DNA of 38,905 nucleotides from Nitrospira sp. (GCA_024331085.1 JANDJG010000014.1:1-38905), one strand, 5' to 3'; positions 1 to 9,377 are shown, counted from the stretch's first letter. Notes: generated by a model from the sequence alone, not told the origin. Numbers and translations: made by a program.

Positions 1-81
1 ATCGGGCGCACGGGGCGGACAGTGTGTGAACAGTATCGGCATCTGCCGGGGGAACTTGACGGGTCGCGACGGGTGTGAAGG

Positions 82-108
82 TCAAGATTTCAATACGATG
101 ACCGATAG
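82..108 (+). promoter_or_regulatory. sigma28-like (FliA) promoter before the HD-GYP gene
   Basis: The -35 element TCAAGATT and the -10 element ACCGATAG are separated so that TCAA and ACCGATAG are exactly 15 bases apart, the spacing of the flagellar sigma28 consensus (TAAA-N15-GCCGATAA). It lies about 55 bases before the HD-GYP start codon. It resembles the element before flagellin in this window. The call is by motif inspection only. Confidence 0.55.
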
Positions 109-162
109 AACATGGGGCGTCTTGCTTCCTGACGCGTTATACAACGGACTGACCGGGCGGCC

Positions 163-1392
163 ATGAATAAACGGATTGCGGTGGATGAGCTTCGGCCGGG
201 GATGCGCGTGGTCGCGATCGATCGCTCCTGGCTGGTGACGCCTTTTTTGAGCCACCGGCTGACGATCGCCTCGCGGGAGCAGGTCGAGCAATTGAAGGCG
301 TGCGGGGTTCAAATCGTCGAGATCATCGCCGACGATGCGGGCGAGGAGGAGATCCGCCAAGATGAACACGATCGCTCGGCAAAGGAGGGCGGAGAGGCCG
401 TCTCTTTAGGGTCGGCGGGGGATGTCACTCCCGAACCGGCCTCGTTTGACGAGGAATTGAAAACCGCCAAGGAGGTGTATCGGGCCGCCAAGGCCGTGAT
501 CCAAGGCGCCATGCAGGACGTGCGACTGGGGCGGGCGATCAACATGGAAGCGGTCGATCGAGTCGTCTCGGACATGGCGGAAAGCGTGTTGCGCAATCTC
601 GACGCGTTGACCAGCCTCTCGCGACTCAAACGGTTCGACGAATACACGTTCTATCACTCGGTCAACACGTCGTTGCTCGCGATGTCGTTGGGGCGGGATC
701 TGGGGTTCACGAAGAGCGAGCTGCATCAAATCGGCGTCGGGGCCCTGTTGCACGATATCGGCAAAACCAAGATTCCCAACGAGTTGCTCAACAAGCCGGG
801 CCGTTTCGAGCCGGATGAAATGGAACTGATGAAACAACACGTCCTTCGCGGGGTGGAGATCCTGTCGAATTTGACCGGCTTGGCCGAGGCTCACGCGAAG
901 CCGGCTCTGGAGCATCATGAACGGGTCGATGGAACCGGCTATCCCTTCGGTCGTTCAAAAGACGAGATCAGCCGGTTCGGCCTGATGGCATCCATCGTGG
1001 ACATCTACGACGCCATCACCAGCGACCGTTGTTATCATCGAGGGAGGCCGCCTCATGACGCCCTTCAATATCTCTACCTGCTGTCCCTGAAAGGCCATCT
1101 TGATGCCGGGTTGGTCCAGCGGTTCATCCGCGTCGTCGGGGTGTTTCCGGTGGGGTCTCTCGTGGAGTTGAACACGGGAGAAGTGGCGGTGGTGAGGCGG
1201 GTCCATCGGGAGGCGCCGCTGGCTCCGCACGTCATCATTGTCAAAAGCGCAAGCAACGTCCTGCTCTCCAAGCCGATCGAATGTGATCTGCGGGAGGAGA
1301 CGAAGGTTTCCGGACGGGCCATCCGGGCCGTGACGGGGCCGCATGATGTCGGGATCGATCCGAGCGTGTATCTCGACCGGGAGCCGATATGA
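163..1392 (+). CDS. HD-GYP domain cyclic-di-GMP phosphodiesterase with N-terminal DUF3391
   Basis: This 409-residue protein probably hydrolyses cyclic-di-GMP in the cytoplasm. The first ~60 residues look like DUF3391 (DELRPGMRVVAIDRSW, then TPFLSH), which commonly precedes HD-GYP domains. The catalytic domain covers roughly residues 150-330 and carries HDIGKTKIP and HHERVDGTGYP, so the HD metal ligands and the GYP signature are intact. I see no membrane segment or receiver domain. The start follows a weak purine-rich stretch and a sigma28-like promoter. The stop overlaps the start of the PilZ gene by four bases (ATGA), which suggests translational coupling of a hydrolase with a receptor for the same messenger. 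The promoter and flagellar neighbourhood suggest a role in motility control; that part is inference. Confidence 0.9.
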   Translation: MNKRIAVDELRPGMRVVAIDRSWLVTPFLSHRLTIASREQVEQLKACGVQIVEIIADDAGEEEIRQDEHDRSAKEGGEAVSLGSAGDVTPEPASFDEELKTAKEVYRAAKAVIQGAMQDVRLGRAINMEAVDRVVSDMAESVLRNLDALTSLSRLKRFDEYTFYHSVNTSLLAMSLGRDLGFTKSELHQIGVGALLHDIGKTKIPNELLNKPGRFEPDEMELMKQHVLRGVEILSNLTGLAEAHAKPALEHHERVDGTGYPFGRSKDEISRFGLMASIVDIYDAITSDRCYHRGRPPHDALQYLYLLSLKGHLDAGLVQRFIRVVGVFPVGSLVELNTGEVAVVRRVHREAPLAPHVIIVKSASNVLLSKPIECDLREETKVSGRAIRAVTGPHDVGIDPSVYLDREPI

Positions 1393-2111
1393 AGAAACCG
1401 TCGGACAGCGGCCCTTCCTCTTCCAGCTTCCTGGCCGTCGGCCTGCCGGTGAAACTCTCCCTCGTCAGGGAGGGTCGCAAGGTCGTGCATGGCAGCACGT
1501 TGCTGGGATGGAAAGAGCCGGCTTGGTTGATCTGCGAATGGCCGTCCCAGCTTGATTGGGCGTCGGGCTTGGCGGAGAACACGCCCTGTACGCTGAGCTA
1601 CTTGCGGGATGGAAAGCTCGTCGGTTGTCGAACGGAAATTCGCGGAGCCGTCGCGACACCGGTGCCGCTGCTGTTCCTGGCCTATCCTCGACAGGTCGAA
1701 GAAATGCATCTCCGGCAATATCCGAGAGTGTCGTCCAATGAGCCGGCCGTGGTCAGCCGTATCGCGAGTCGGGGCAAGGACAGAGGGGGGATCGCTCCGG
1801 CCGATCATGTCGGCGGTCTGGTGAAAGATTTGAGCATGGGAGGTTGCCGTCTCAGGCTGGAGCGGGTTCCCTCATGGATGAGGACCGGCTCGTCGATTCA
1901 TTTGGAATTTGAATTGCCAGGGGTGGGGCACGTCACCAATTTGACGGGGATGGTCAAGAGCATCGACAAGGCAGAGGAAGGCGACGTGATCGGCGTCGAG
2001 TTCCAATTCGGCAGGATGGAATACATCGAGTATCGGGGGTGGGGCGGTTCGGTGAGGCAGGCGATCTGGCGATGGACACGTCAGAAGTCGGGAGAACCCG
2101 TTCTGTATTGA
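1389..2111 (+). CDS. PilZ domain protein, YcgR-like flagellar brake candidate
   Basis: This 240-residue protein probably binds cyclic-di-GMP. An N-terminal region of about 105 residues resembles the YcgR_2/YcgR-N domain (starting near LAVGLPVKLSLVREG). A PilZ domain follows, with the binding motif RQYPRVSSNEPAVV (RxxxR-like) and the second motif DLSMGGCRL (DxSxxG). This architecture is typical of proteins that slow the flagellar motor or control surface polysaccharide in response to cyclic-di-GMP. The gene is coupled by a 4-base overlap to the upstream HD-GYP gene. The family assignment is firm from the motifs; action on the motor is inferred from family and context. Confidence 0.85.
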   Translation: MKKPSDSGPSSSSFLAVGLPVKLSLVREGRKVVHGSTLLGWKEPAWLICEWPSQLDWASGLAENTPCTLSYLRDGKLVGCRTEIRGAVATPVPLLFLAYPRQVEEMHLRQYPRVSSNEPAVVSRIASRGKDRGGIAPADHVGGLVKDLSMGGCRLRLERVPSWMRTGSSIHLEFELPGVGHVTNLTGMVKSIDKAEEGDVIGVEFQFGRMEYIEYRGWGGSVRQAIWRWTRQKSGEPVLY

Positions 2112-2199
2112 CCGGTCTTGTTCTTGTCCTGCCTGGCCGATCCTTCCCTCTCCGACCGGCAAATTCTGCCACGGTGACCTTCACGCGCCAAAAATACTG

Positions 2200-2217
2200 G
2201 GTTTTTACGCAAAAACC
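2200..2217 (+). other. hairpin just upstream of the rfbF promoter element
   Basis: GGTTTTT and AAAAACC form a perfect 7-bp stem around the loop ACGC. A preceding AAAAA run at 2190-2194 could pair with the same TTTTT, so two mutually exclusive stems are possible. There is no U-tract after the stem, so it is not a classical terminator for the PilZ gene. Confidence 0.4.
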
Positions 2218-2218
2218 G

Positions 2219-2235
2219 CTGGCACGCAGTTTGAA
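2219..2235 (+). promoter_or_regulatory. sigma54-like promoter of the glycan operon
   Basis: CTGGCACGCAGTTTGAA matches the -24 element perfectly (CTGGCACG). The -12 element lies at the correct spacing but reads TTGA instead of TTGC. It is about 25 bases before the rfbF start codon and follows the only sizeable gap (148 bases) before the 22-kb gene run. The -12 mismatch is a real weakness. Confidence 0.4.
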
Positions 2236-2259
2236 ATTCCCCTTGTCGAGGAGGGCCTC

Positions 2260-3033
2260 ATGAAAGCCGTCATTTTGGCCGGAGGAGTCGGCTCTCGATT
2301 GAGCGAGGAAACGGTCGGGCGCCCCAAGCCGATGGTGGAAATCGGCGGCAAGCCGATCCTCTGGCACATCATGAAGATCTATTCGGCCCATGGCATCAAT
2401 GACTTCATTATTTGCCTCGGCTACAAGGGCACGATGATCAAGGACTACTTCGTGAATTATTCGCTGTATCGCTCGGATATCACCATCGATGTGGCCCACA
2501 ACAAGATCGAGGTCCATCACAACCATGCCGAGCCATGGCGTGTGACGCTGGTGGATACGGGCGAACACACGATGACGGGGGGAAGGCTCAAGCGGGTGGC
2601 GCGATATATCGAAAGAGAAGAGAGTTTCTGTTTTACCTACGGTGACGGGGTGGCGGATGTCGATCTGACCGCGGAGATCGCCTTCCATCGGTCGCATCGC
2701 AGACTGGCGACCGTCTGCGCCGTGTTGCCACCTGGTCGGTTTGGCGCGTTGGAGTTGGCGCAAGGGAGGGTGGAGCGGTTTACGGAAAAACCCAGGGGCG
2801 ATGGCGGCCTGATCAACGGCGGCTTTTTTGTGCTGTCGCCGAAGGTGATCGACTTTGTGGAACAGGACTCGACGGTGTGGGAAGGCCGGCCGTTGTATCG
2901 ATTGGCTGCCATGGGAGAGTTGATGGCATTTGAGCATCGGGGCTTTTGGCATCCGATGGATACCATTCGAGACAAAAATCATCTGGAGGAACTCTGGCAA
3001 TCGGGACGGGCGCCATGGAAGGTGTGGGAGTAG
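2260..3033 (+). CDS. rfbF: glucose-1-phosphate cytidylyltransferase
   Basis: The enzyme makes CDP-glucose from CTP and glucose-1-phosphate, the first step of CDP-3,6-dideoxyhexose synthesis. The 257-residue length is normal for the family. The N-terminus has the nucleotidyltransferase signature LAGGVGSRLSEET followed by RPKPMVEIGGKPILWHI. Further family stretches are CLGYKG, TYGDGVADVD and NGGFFVLSPKV. The start has a strong ribosome-binding site (GAGGAGG). The 3' end overlaps the start of rfbG by 19 bases. It is the first gene of the large operon. The function is secure; the final sugar is not. Confidence 0.93.
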   Translation: MKAVILAGGVGSRLSEETVGRPKPMVEIGGKPILWHIMKIYSAHGINDFIICLGYKGTMIKDYFVNYSLYRSDITIDVAHNKIEVHHNHAEPWRVTLVDTGEHTMTGGRLKRVARYIEREESFCFTYGDGVADVDLTAEIAFHRSHRRLATVCAVLPPGRFGALELAQGRVERFTEKPRGDGGLINGGFFVLSPKVIDFVEQDSTVWEGRPLYRLAAMGELMAFEHRGFWHPMDTIRDKNHLEELWQSGRAPWKVWE

Positions 3034-4094
3034 TTGTTCCTTCTGCCCGATTCTGGCAGGGCAAACGAGTGCTGGTCACCGGCCACACGGGGTTCAAAGG
3101 GAGCTGGCTGACACAGTGGCTGGCAAGGTTAGGCGCTTCTGTCGCGGGTGTGGCGTTGCCTCCTATGACCGAACCCAATTTGTTTACTCTCGCCAGGATC
3201 GACAAACTGCTCGATGGCTACTTCTGCGACATTCGATCGCGGGATTCCCTGTTCGGGATTATCAAGGCGGTTCAGCCTTCCATCGTCTTTCACCTGGCGG
3301 CCCAGCCGCTTGTGCGGGTGGGGTATCGGATGCCGGTCGAAACCGTTGAGACAAACGTGATGGGCACCACGTATCTGCTCGAGGCCTTGCGGGCCGTGGA
3401 GTCGGTTCGGGTGGCGGTCCTGGCAACCACGGACAAGGTCTATCGAAATGGCGAACATTCGCGTCCGTTCCGGGAAGATGATCCGCTGGGAGGCGATGAC
3501 CCCTACAGCGCGAGCAAGGCGGCATCGGAGCTGATCATTGACTGTTATCGGCGATCGTTCTTCGATGAACGGGGCGTGGCGATTGCGACCGCCAGGGCCG
3601 GCAATGTGATTGGAGGAGGGGATTGGTCGGCCGATCGGCTGATTCCTGATGCCGTCAAGTCATGGAGCAAAGGAGAGGCCCTGTTCGTCCGGCGCCCCGC
3701 TGCGGTGCGGCCCTGGCAACATGTGCTGGAACCTCTCTGCGGGTATCTTCGTTTGGTGGAATTGCTGTGGGATACACCGGTTCTTTCCGGTCCCTATAAC
3801 TTCGGTCCGGACAGCCGGTCGACGGTCGCCGTTCGCGGCGTGGTGGAGTTGGCCCGTGCCGCTTATGGCGGCGGCGAGATTGCCTGGGGAGACGGTTGCG
3901 AAGGGCCGTATGAAGCCGTGGCGATTGCGTTGGAGTCGGCGAAAGCGAAAAGCGTCCTCGGTGTTGTTCCGCGGTGGACGATCCAAACGGCGATCGAGCG
4001 GACGATGACCTGGTATCGCAGGCAGGCCGTCGGCGAGAACGCGCGCCGTTTGTGCGAGGAAGACATCGTCTCGTATGAGGAGCGATCCGCATGA
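3015..4094 (+). CDS. rfbG: CDP-glucose 4,6-dehydratase
   Basis: This extended SDR enzyme converts CDP-glucose to CDP-4-keto-6-deoxyglucose. The Rossmann motif is [11 protein letters not shown] near residue 20, and the active-site YxxxK is in [11 protein letters not shown], preceded by [10 protein letters not shown] chose the ATG at 3015, giving 359 residues, the usual length. The ORF track begins 23 codons earlier, inside rfbF. The chosen start overlaps the rfbF end by 19 bases and puts the Rossmann fold at the expected distance. The stop overlaps the rfbH start by four bases. It supplies the substrate for RfbH next door. Confidence 0.92.
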   Translation: MEGVGVVVPSARFWQGKRVLVTGHTGFKGSWLTQWLARLGASVAGVALPPMTEPNLFTLARIDKLLDGYFCDIRSRDSLFGIIKAVQPSIVFHLAAQPLVRVGYRMPVETVETNVMGTTYLLEALRAVESVRVAVLATTDKVYRNGEHSRPFREDDPLGGDDPYSASKAASELIIDCYRRSFFDERGVAIATARAGNVIGGGDWSADRLIPDAVKSWSKGEALFVRRPAAVRPWQHVLEPLCGYLRLVELLWDTPVLSGPYNFGPDSRSTVAVRGVVELARAAYGGGEIAWGDGCEGPYEAVAIALESAKAKSVLGVVPRWTIQTAIERTMTWYRRQAVGENARRLCEEDIVSYEERSA

Positions 4095-5431
4095 CGGCTG
4101 TGAACCTCGAAGCCCTGAGAGAAGACATTCTGCGGTTGGTCGAACGGTACGCCAACGAGGTGTTCAAGGAACGTCCGTTTGTTTCGGGGCTTTCACCGAT
4201 TCCCGTTTCCGGAAAGGTGATCGGCACCAAAGAACTGGCAAATGCGGTGGACGCGGCGTTGGACGGCTGGTTGACGGTGGGACGGTTTAATGAGCAATTT
4301 GAAGAACGATTGGCGGCTGTCGTGGGGGCGAAACATGCGCTCACGACCAATTCCGGTTCATCGGCCAACCTGCTCGCCTTGTCCGCCCTGACATCACCGG
4401 AATGGGGAGCTCGGGCTCTCCGGCCTGGAGACGAGGTCATAACGGTAGCGGCAGGTTTTCCCACCACGGTGAATCCGATCCTTCAATGCGGCGCCGTGCC
4501 GGTGTTCGTCGATGTGATAGTGCCGACCTATAACGTCGATGTGACGCAACTGGAGCAGGCGGTATCGGAAAAAACCAAGGCGATCGTACTGGCCCATACG
4601 TTGGGCAATCCGTTCGATGTCGAGGGCGTGATGAGCGTGGCTCGCCGATACGGTTTATGGGTGATCGAAGATTGCTGCGATGCGCTGGGGTCCATCTATG
4701 ATGGAAAGCCGGTGGGAACCTTTGGAGATATCGGCACCCTGAGCTTCTATCCGGCCCATCATATCACGACGGGCGAGGGCGGCGCCGTCGTGACGAACAA
4801 TGCCAAGCTCAGACGTATCCTGGAATCGTTTCGGGACTGGGGGCGTGATTGTTATTGTCCGCCTGGTCGCGACAATACCTGCGGACGGCGCTACTGCTGG
4901 CAACGCGGGGAACTGCCCAGAGGATATGACCACAAGTACATCTATGCGCATGCCGGCTATAACCTCAAAATGACCGATTTCCAGGCCGCGGTGGGCCTGG
5001 CGCAATTGGAACGACTGCCCGACTTCATCGAGATACGAAAACGAAACTTTCATTATCTGAAAGAAGGATTGGCCGGCTTGGAAGAATGGCTCATGTTGCC
5101 GGAGGCCACGCCGCGATCCGATCCGTCTTGGTTTGGGTTTCCGATCCTGCTTCGTCCCGGCGCGCCGATCGCAAGAGTCGAACTGCTGGAGCATCTCGAT
5201 CGCCACCGCATTGGGAGCCGGCTGCTCTTCGGGGGCAATCTCACACGTCAGCCATATATGCAGGGCCGTTCGTTTCGCGTGCAAGGCGAATTACAGGTGA
5301 CGGATTCGATCATGCACCATGCGTTTTGGATCGGCGTGTACCCCGGCCTTGATCACGCCAAGCTGGATTTTGTCATCGAGACCATCACGCGAACCGTCAA
5401 GGAGAAACAGCGTTTATGCCTAGCTTGCTGA
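4091..5431 (+). CDS. rfbH: CDP-4-keto-6-deoxyglucose 3-dehydrase (E1), PMP and [2Fe-2S] dependent
   Basis: This 446-residue member of the DegT/DnrJ/EryC1/StrS fold removes the C3 hydroxyl of CDP-4-keto-6-deoxyglucose. Two features separate it from ordinary sugar aminotransferases. The PLP-binding lysine position is histidine ([14 protein letters not shown]). The cysteines follow the E1 iron-sulphur pattern C-x57-C-x-C-x7-C, ending in [13 protein letters not shown] counted the 57-residue spacing. Both hallmarks of the E1 enzyme are therefore intact. The family normally works with an E3 reductase (AscD/DdhD type), and no such gene is in this window. It overlaps rfbG by 4 bases and the next gene by 16. 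Confidence 0.93.
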   Translation: MTAVNLEALREDILRLVERYANEVFKERPFVSGLSPIPVSGKVIGTKELANAVDAALDGWLTVGRFNEQFEERLAAVVGAKHALTTNSGSSANLLALSALTSPEWGARALRPGDEVITVAAGFPTTVNPILQCGAVPVFVDVIVPTYNVDVTQLEQAVSEKTKAIVLAHTLGNPFDVEGVMSVARRYGLWVIEDCCDALGSIYDGKPVGTFGDIGTLSFYPAHHITTGEGGAVVTNNAKLRRILESFRDWGRDCYCPPGRDNTCGRRYCWQRGELPRGYDHKYIYAHAGYNLKMTDFQAAVGLAQLERLPDFIEIRKRNFHYLKEGLAGLEEWLMLPEATPRSDPSWFGFPILLRPGAPIARVELLEHLDRHRIGSRLLFGGNLTRQPYMQGRSFRVQGELQVTDSIMHHAFWIGVYPGLDHAKLDFVIETITRTVKEKQRLCLAC

Positions 5432-6015
5432 TTAAAACATCCGATTCCGTCAAGCAATTATTTACGGTGACGCCCTCGACCATTCCCGACTGTGTCGAAC
5501 TTCGGCCGCAGGTGCGGGAAGACCGGCGAGGTAGGTTCGTCAAAGTGTTCCATCAACACGTGTTCGAGTTGTTAGGGCTCTGTACCGACTATGCAGAGGA
5601 ATACTATTCGGTTTCTCGAAGAGGTGTGATTCGGGGATTGCATTTTCAGGTTCCTCCGATGGATCACGACAAACTGATTTATTGTGTCAGTGGCACTATT
5701 CAGGATGCGGTGTTGGACATTCGTACCGGTTCTCCGACCTACGGCCGGTATGCGCTGTTCCACCTGTCGGCGGAAGAGGGAACCATGGTCTATGTCCCAC
5801 GCGGTCTCGCTCACGGATTTTGCACACTCAGCGAATCTGCAATCGTGGTCTATAAAGTTTCAAGCGTCTATTCGCCGGAACACGATGGGGGGCTCTTGTG
5901 GAATTCAGTCGGCATTCCCTGGGAGATCCAGGAGCCTCTCTTATCGGAGCGCGATCAAGCGCACCCTCCGTTTCAGTCGTTCAAGAGCCCGTTTTTCTAT
6001 AGAGAGGCGGCGTGA
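5416..6015 (+). CDS. RmlC-like nucleotide-sugar 3,5- (or 5-) epimerase
   Basis: This 199-residue cupin belongs to the dTDP-4-dehydrorhamnose 3,5-epimerase family. It carries the family motif GVIRGLHFQ with the catalytic histidine, the following [22 protein letters not shown] strand pair, and the C-terminal [13 protein letters not shown] segment with the conserved tyrosine region. Next to rfbFGH it probably acts on a CDP-4-keto-dideoxy sugar, as AscE does in ascarylose synthesis, rather than on a dTDP sugar. No rmlA or rmlB is present to make the dTDP substrate. The assigned ATG overlaps rfbH by 16 bases. The exact substrate and number of epimerised centres cannot be read from the sequence. 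Confidence 0.85.
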   Translation: MPSLLIKTSDSVKQLFTVTPSTIPDCVELRPQVREDRRGRFVKVFHQHVFELLGLCTDYAEEYYSVSRRGVIRGLHFQVPPMDHDKLIYCVSGTIQDAVLDIRTGSPTYGRYALFHLSAEEGTMVYVPRGLAHGFCTLSESAIVVYKVSSVYSPEHDGGLLWNSVGIPWEIQEPLLSERDQAHPPFQSFKSPFFYREAA

Positions 6016-6920
6016 AAATCCTTGTGACAGGAGCAACCGGGTTTTTGGGATCGCACGTCGTGCCGGCGCTGCGGAAGCAAGGGCATGACGTGGGCTGTAT
6101 TGCACGGATCGGCTCTGCCCTTAGTCGCTCCCACGAAGGCTGTTCCATCTGGCGTGTGGCGGACAACGGCCAAGGGCTCCATGCCACCGTGCGAGCCTTT
6201 GGACCGGATGTGGTCGTTCATTTAGCCGCGCACTACGTGCGCGACCATCGTGAAGAAGACATCAGCTCTCTGATCAAAGCCAATGTGGAATTCGGCACGC
6301 ACCTGCTTGATGCGATGGCACAAGCGGGGTGTGACGCGCTCGTCTATACCGGAACGGCCTGGCAACACTATCGGGATCAAGACTACTGTCCAGTCAATCT
6401 CTACGCCGCGACCAAGCAGGCGGTTGCGACGATTGCCGAGTACTATCGCGACGCCGAAGGCCTGCGTCTTCTGGAGCTACATTTGTATGACAGTTATGGA
6501 CCTGATGATCGAAGGCCAAAGCTATTTAACCGACTGTTAGCGGCGGCGGAAACAGGAGAAGAGCTCCCGATGTCCCAAGGGACTCAACGGCTGCACCTGG
6601 TGCATGTCGATGACGTCAGCAGGGGAGTGACGATGGCCTGCGAGCAGGTGGTGTCTTTCGAACCAGGCGAACGGCGCGTCTATCGACTTCCATCGGAGAG
6701 AGCCGTGACGTTGAGGGAGCTGGTTGACATGCTCAATGTTGCAAGCCCTTCGCGACCGATCAACGTGCGCTGGGGAGCGCGGCCTTTTCACCGCCGCGAA
6801 GTGTTCCAGCCGTGGGAAAGAGCGCCGGTCCTTCCCTTTTGGAAGGCGGAGGTTTCTTTGGAGACGGGACCGGAGGTGGTTCGCCACCTTCGCGCTGTCG
6901 GCAATCGGATCGGAGGGTAG
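6012..6920 (+). CDS. NAD(P)-dependent SDR, nucleotide-sugar reductase/epimerase
   Basis: The protein has 302 residues and starts at GTG with a GTGA overlap with the upstream stop. It has the extended-SDR Rossmann motif TGATGFLGSHV at residues 6-16 and an active-site YAATK. The conserved serine/threonine before the active site is in the YTGTAW segment. The C-terminal half (LHLVHVDDVSRG) is typical of sugar-nucleotide SDRs. Directly after the epimerase, the simplest role is 4-keto reduction to finish a CDP-dideoxyhexose (AscF/Abe/Prt-like step). A 4-epimerase or dehydratase is also possible. It is separated from the next gene by one base. Confidence 0.85.
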   Translation: MKILVTGATGFLGSHVVPALRKQGHDVGCIARIGSALSRSHEGCSIWRVADNGQGLHATVRAFGPDVVVHLAAHYVRDHREEDISSLIKANVEFGTHLLDAMAQAGCDALVYTGTAWQHYRDQDYCPVNLYAATKQAVATIAEYYRDAEGLRLLELHLYDSYGPDDRRPKLFNRLLAAAETGEELPMSQGTQRLHLVHVDDVSRGVTMACEQVVSFEPGERRVYRLPSERAVTLRELVDMLNVASPSRPINVRWGARPFHRREVFQPWERAPVLPFWKAEVSLETGPEVVRHLRAVGNRIGG

Positions 6921-6921
6921 G

Positions 6922-7977
6922 ATGACCGAGCCGTTGGTCAGCCTCTGCATTCCCAATTACAACAATGAGCGATATCTGGACGTCTGCATCAGGAGCGCAC
7001 TCTCCCAAACGTGGCCCAATATCGAGGTCGTCCTCGTGGATGACAGTTCGACCGACGGGTCGTTCTCACTGGCTCGTAAATACCGGGATCGGATTCGGCT
7101 ATTTCGCAATGAGAAAAATCTCGGACAGCCGGCCAACACCAATCGCTGTGTCGAGCTGGCGAGAGGAGAATTCGTGGCGATCTTGCACGGCGACGACTAT
7201 CTCCTGCCGACGTTTGTCGAGCGGTTGGCGCCGCTTCTGCAGCGGTACGAACGGGCCGCTCTCGCGGTCGGTGAACGGTACGAGACCGACGAAACAGGCG
7301 TGCCGTGGAACGTGACGCCGTTCTACACGACCGATTGCCTGATTCCAGGAGAAAAACAAGCCAAGGTATTCATGTTCATGTCGTTTCCACCTTGTCAGGT
7401 GTTGGTCAGGCGGGCCGTTTACCGCAGCGTCGGAGGGGCCGATCTCCGACACGTAGTCAATCTGGACGGATTGCTGTGGTTCAAATGTGCGCTGGCGGGC
7501 GACGTCGCCTACGTTCGTGAGCCGGTCGGCGTGTATCGAAAACACGGCGAAAGCACGACTGCCCGCTACAACAGGCGCATCGATCACATGATCGAGTATT
7601 ACGCGACGTTATCGGCGATGCAGGCGGCGGGGCGAGGCCGTCCGTATTTGGAGCAGTATTACGACGCGGCCGTCAGGCGCGTGGGCGAGTTGACGGTTCG
7701 GTATTGCCGCGAGGTGTTTCGCGAAAAGAATTATGAGTTGGCCAAACGGTATCTTGCCTTGGCGACGGTGTTCGATCCTGAAATCAGCGATTCGCACCGG
7801 TGGCGGACGTTGAACTATTGCCTTGAGTCCGGAGACCGTGATCCTCAAGACCTGTATCGGCGCCTGATAGAAGGGGAGCCTGAGCAGCGAGTCACCAGCT
7901 ATGAGCCGCCGGAGGGATCCCTCGCGCTGGAAACTTCGCAGCAAGCCGGAAGGACATCATCTGAAGGGGCATCATAA
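6922..7977 (+). CDS. family 2 glycosyltransferase
   Basis: This 351-residue GT-A-fold transferase begins at the ATG at 6922 behind GGAGGG. The longer ORF in the track starts inside the upstream gene. The N-terminal motif VSLCIPNYNNERYLD and the nucleotide-binding VLVDDSSTDGS are classic GT2. The DxD-type motif is LHGDDY, and residues to about 230 complete the catalytic domain. The C-terminal ~120 residues are helical and lack a membrane anchor. It probably transfers a sugar of the glycan made by the neighbours. Its TAATG stop-start overlap couples it to the first radical SAM gene. Confidence 0.88.
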   Translation: MTEPLVSLCIPNYNNERYLDVCIRSALSQTWPNIEVVLVDDSSTDGSFSLARKYRDRIRLFRNEKNLGQPANTNRCVELARGEFVAILHGDDYLLPTFVERLAPLLQRYERAALAVGERYETDETGVPWNVTPFYTTDCLIPGEKQAKVFMFMSFPPCQVLVRRAVYRSVGGADLRHVVNLDGLLWFKCALAGDVAYVREPVGVYRKHGESTTARYNRRIDHMIEYYATLSAMQAAGRGRPYLEQYYDAAVRRVGELTVRYCREVFREKNYELAKRYLALATVFDPEISDSHRWRTLNYCLESGDRDPQDLYRRLIEGEPEQRVTSYEPPEGSLALETSQQAGRTSSEGAS

Positions 7978-9377
7978 TGAGTGAACGCACAGCCGTTGCA
8001 CGATGTCATGGACAGACCGTTCCCTCGATCTTTGAACAGGTGTTCGATCGCAAACAGCGCATCATTCTCTACGGAGCGGGCAAGATCGGCCAACGGGTCG
8101 CGGCGGCTCTCCGGTGGTTCGGTCATTCGCCGGTGTTCTTCTGGGACCGGTGCGCTGACTTATTGGGGGGCGAACGTGACGGCATAGAGGTCTTATTTCC
8201 CGATTTGCCGGCGATGTCTCTCGAAGAACGAGCCGATTGCCTCGTCGTTGTCACCATTTTCTCGGAGAATGTCGCCGAACGGATCAGGCAGGAACTGCTT
8301 CTTGCAGGGTACGCGAACGTTCTGTCCGACAAGGCGATCATCGGCGGCCTATTGCAAGCGGAATGTGCATCACGCCTCCAAGCCGGCCGCTTCGAGTTCC
8401 AGCTCATGCGGTGTCATATCTGTCCGGTCGTCAGCGATGTGAGAAGCCGATGCGAGATCTTCGACCGTCATATCCGGGATCGCTTCATCAAGGCCGTTGA
8501 AGCACCGTTTGTTCCCGAAGTGGTCGTGCCTTCGGTGGGAGTTCTGATCTCCAATAAGTGCACGATGACATGTGAAGGCTGTAACCATCTCCGGGATCAT
8601 TATGCGCCGGACGATCATCGGGATCTTGCTCCCGATCAGGTGATCGGAGATCTGGGCAAACTTCTTTCCGCGGTGGATCTGGTCAACAAACTTGTGCTGG
8701 TCGGCGGGGAAGCGTTGCTTCATCCGCGCGTCGAGGAGATCATCGATCGACTCCTCCGGCTGCCTAAAGTGGGGATTCTCCAGGTCATTACCAATGGAAC
8801 GGTCGTGCCGAAAAGCCGTCGCGTGTTCGAGCTGCTGGCGAGTCCTCGTGTCATCGTCGAGATCAGCGACTACGGCGATCATGTGCCGGAGCCCTTGCGG
8901 CCCAACGTCTCGCGATTCGTCGAGCAATTGGAAGACCATCGGATCCAGTATCGGCGGATTCGGACGTTGCAGTGGTTTGATTTCGGAGGGTTCGAGGATC
9001 GAGGCTACACGGAGGAGGAAATTCGGCACGTCTATCGCACCTGCTGTTTTCTGTCTCATGACCTTTTCGACGGCCGGTTGTACAAGTGCAGCAGGAGTGC
9101 TTATGGAACCGTGATCGGCAAGGTGCCGAACTATCCTGGAGACTACGTCGATGTCCGAGACTTGGATCGGGAATCACTGAGAGCGCGTCTTATCGAGTTT
9201 CTATCGTTGGAATACGTGGACGCGTGCCGTCATTGTAACGGAGCCTCCGCCGCGCTGACGATGGAAGCGGGCAGGCAGATCGTCGTCGTGAAAAAGGGGC
9301 GTCTTCGCCAGGATGGTTCAGGGTTGGAAGCGGCAGCCGGCGTTTCAGCCGCGTGTACGGAAAGGAGACCGTCATGA
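7977..9377 (+). CDS. radical SAM protein with N-terminal Rossmann-like sugar-nucleotide module
   Basis: This 466-residue two-part protein has an N-terminal ~130 residues containing ILYGAGKIGQRVAAAL, a PglD/Rossmann-like nucleotide-binding start that recurs in the FkbM protein at 13373. The radical SAM domain follows with the iron-sulphur motif CTMTCEGC (C195, C199, C202) and a glycine-rich LVGGEALLHP strand. The C-terminal part has further cysteines (TCCFLSHDLFDGRLYKC and CRHCNG), suggesting a SPASM-like auxiliary cluster. It is translationally coupled to genes on both sides (1-base and 4-base overlaps). The substrate is unknown; from context a nucleotide sugar, glycan or modified protein side chain is plausible. 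Confidence 0.85.
   Translation: MSERTAVARCHGQTVPSIFEQVFDRKQRIILYGAGKIGQRVAAALRWFGHSPVFFWDRCADLLGGERDGIEVLFPDLPAMSLEERADCLVVVTIFSENVAERIRQELLLAGYANVLSDKAIIGGLLQAECASRLQAGRFEFQLMRCHICPVVSDVRSRCEIFDRHIRDRFIKAVEAPFVPEVVVPSVGVLISNKCTMTCEGCNHLRDHYAPDDHRDLAPDQVIGDLGKLLSAVDLVNKLVLVGGEALLHPRVEEIIDRLLRLPKVGILQVITNGTVVPKSRRVFELLASPRVIVEISDYGDHVPEPLRPNVSRFVEQLEDHRIQYRRIRTLQWFDFGGFEDRGYTEEEIRHVYRTCCFLSHDLFDGRLYKCSRSAYGTVIGKVPNYPGDYVDVRDLDRESLRARLIEFLSLEYVDACRHCNGASAALTMEAGRQIVVVKKGRLRQDGSGLEAAAGVSAACTERRPS

Noticed and set aside
2-166. Frame open from the left edge to a TGA overlapping the HD-GYP start codon (ATGA), possible tail of an upstream gene
   Set aside because: The ~54 codons resemble no protein I know, the codon pattern weakens in the second half, and a well-spaced sigma28-like promoter lies inside it. 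It cannot be decided without upstream sequence.
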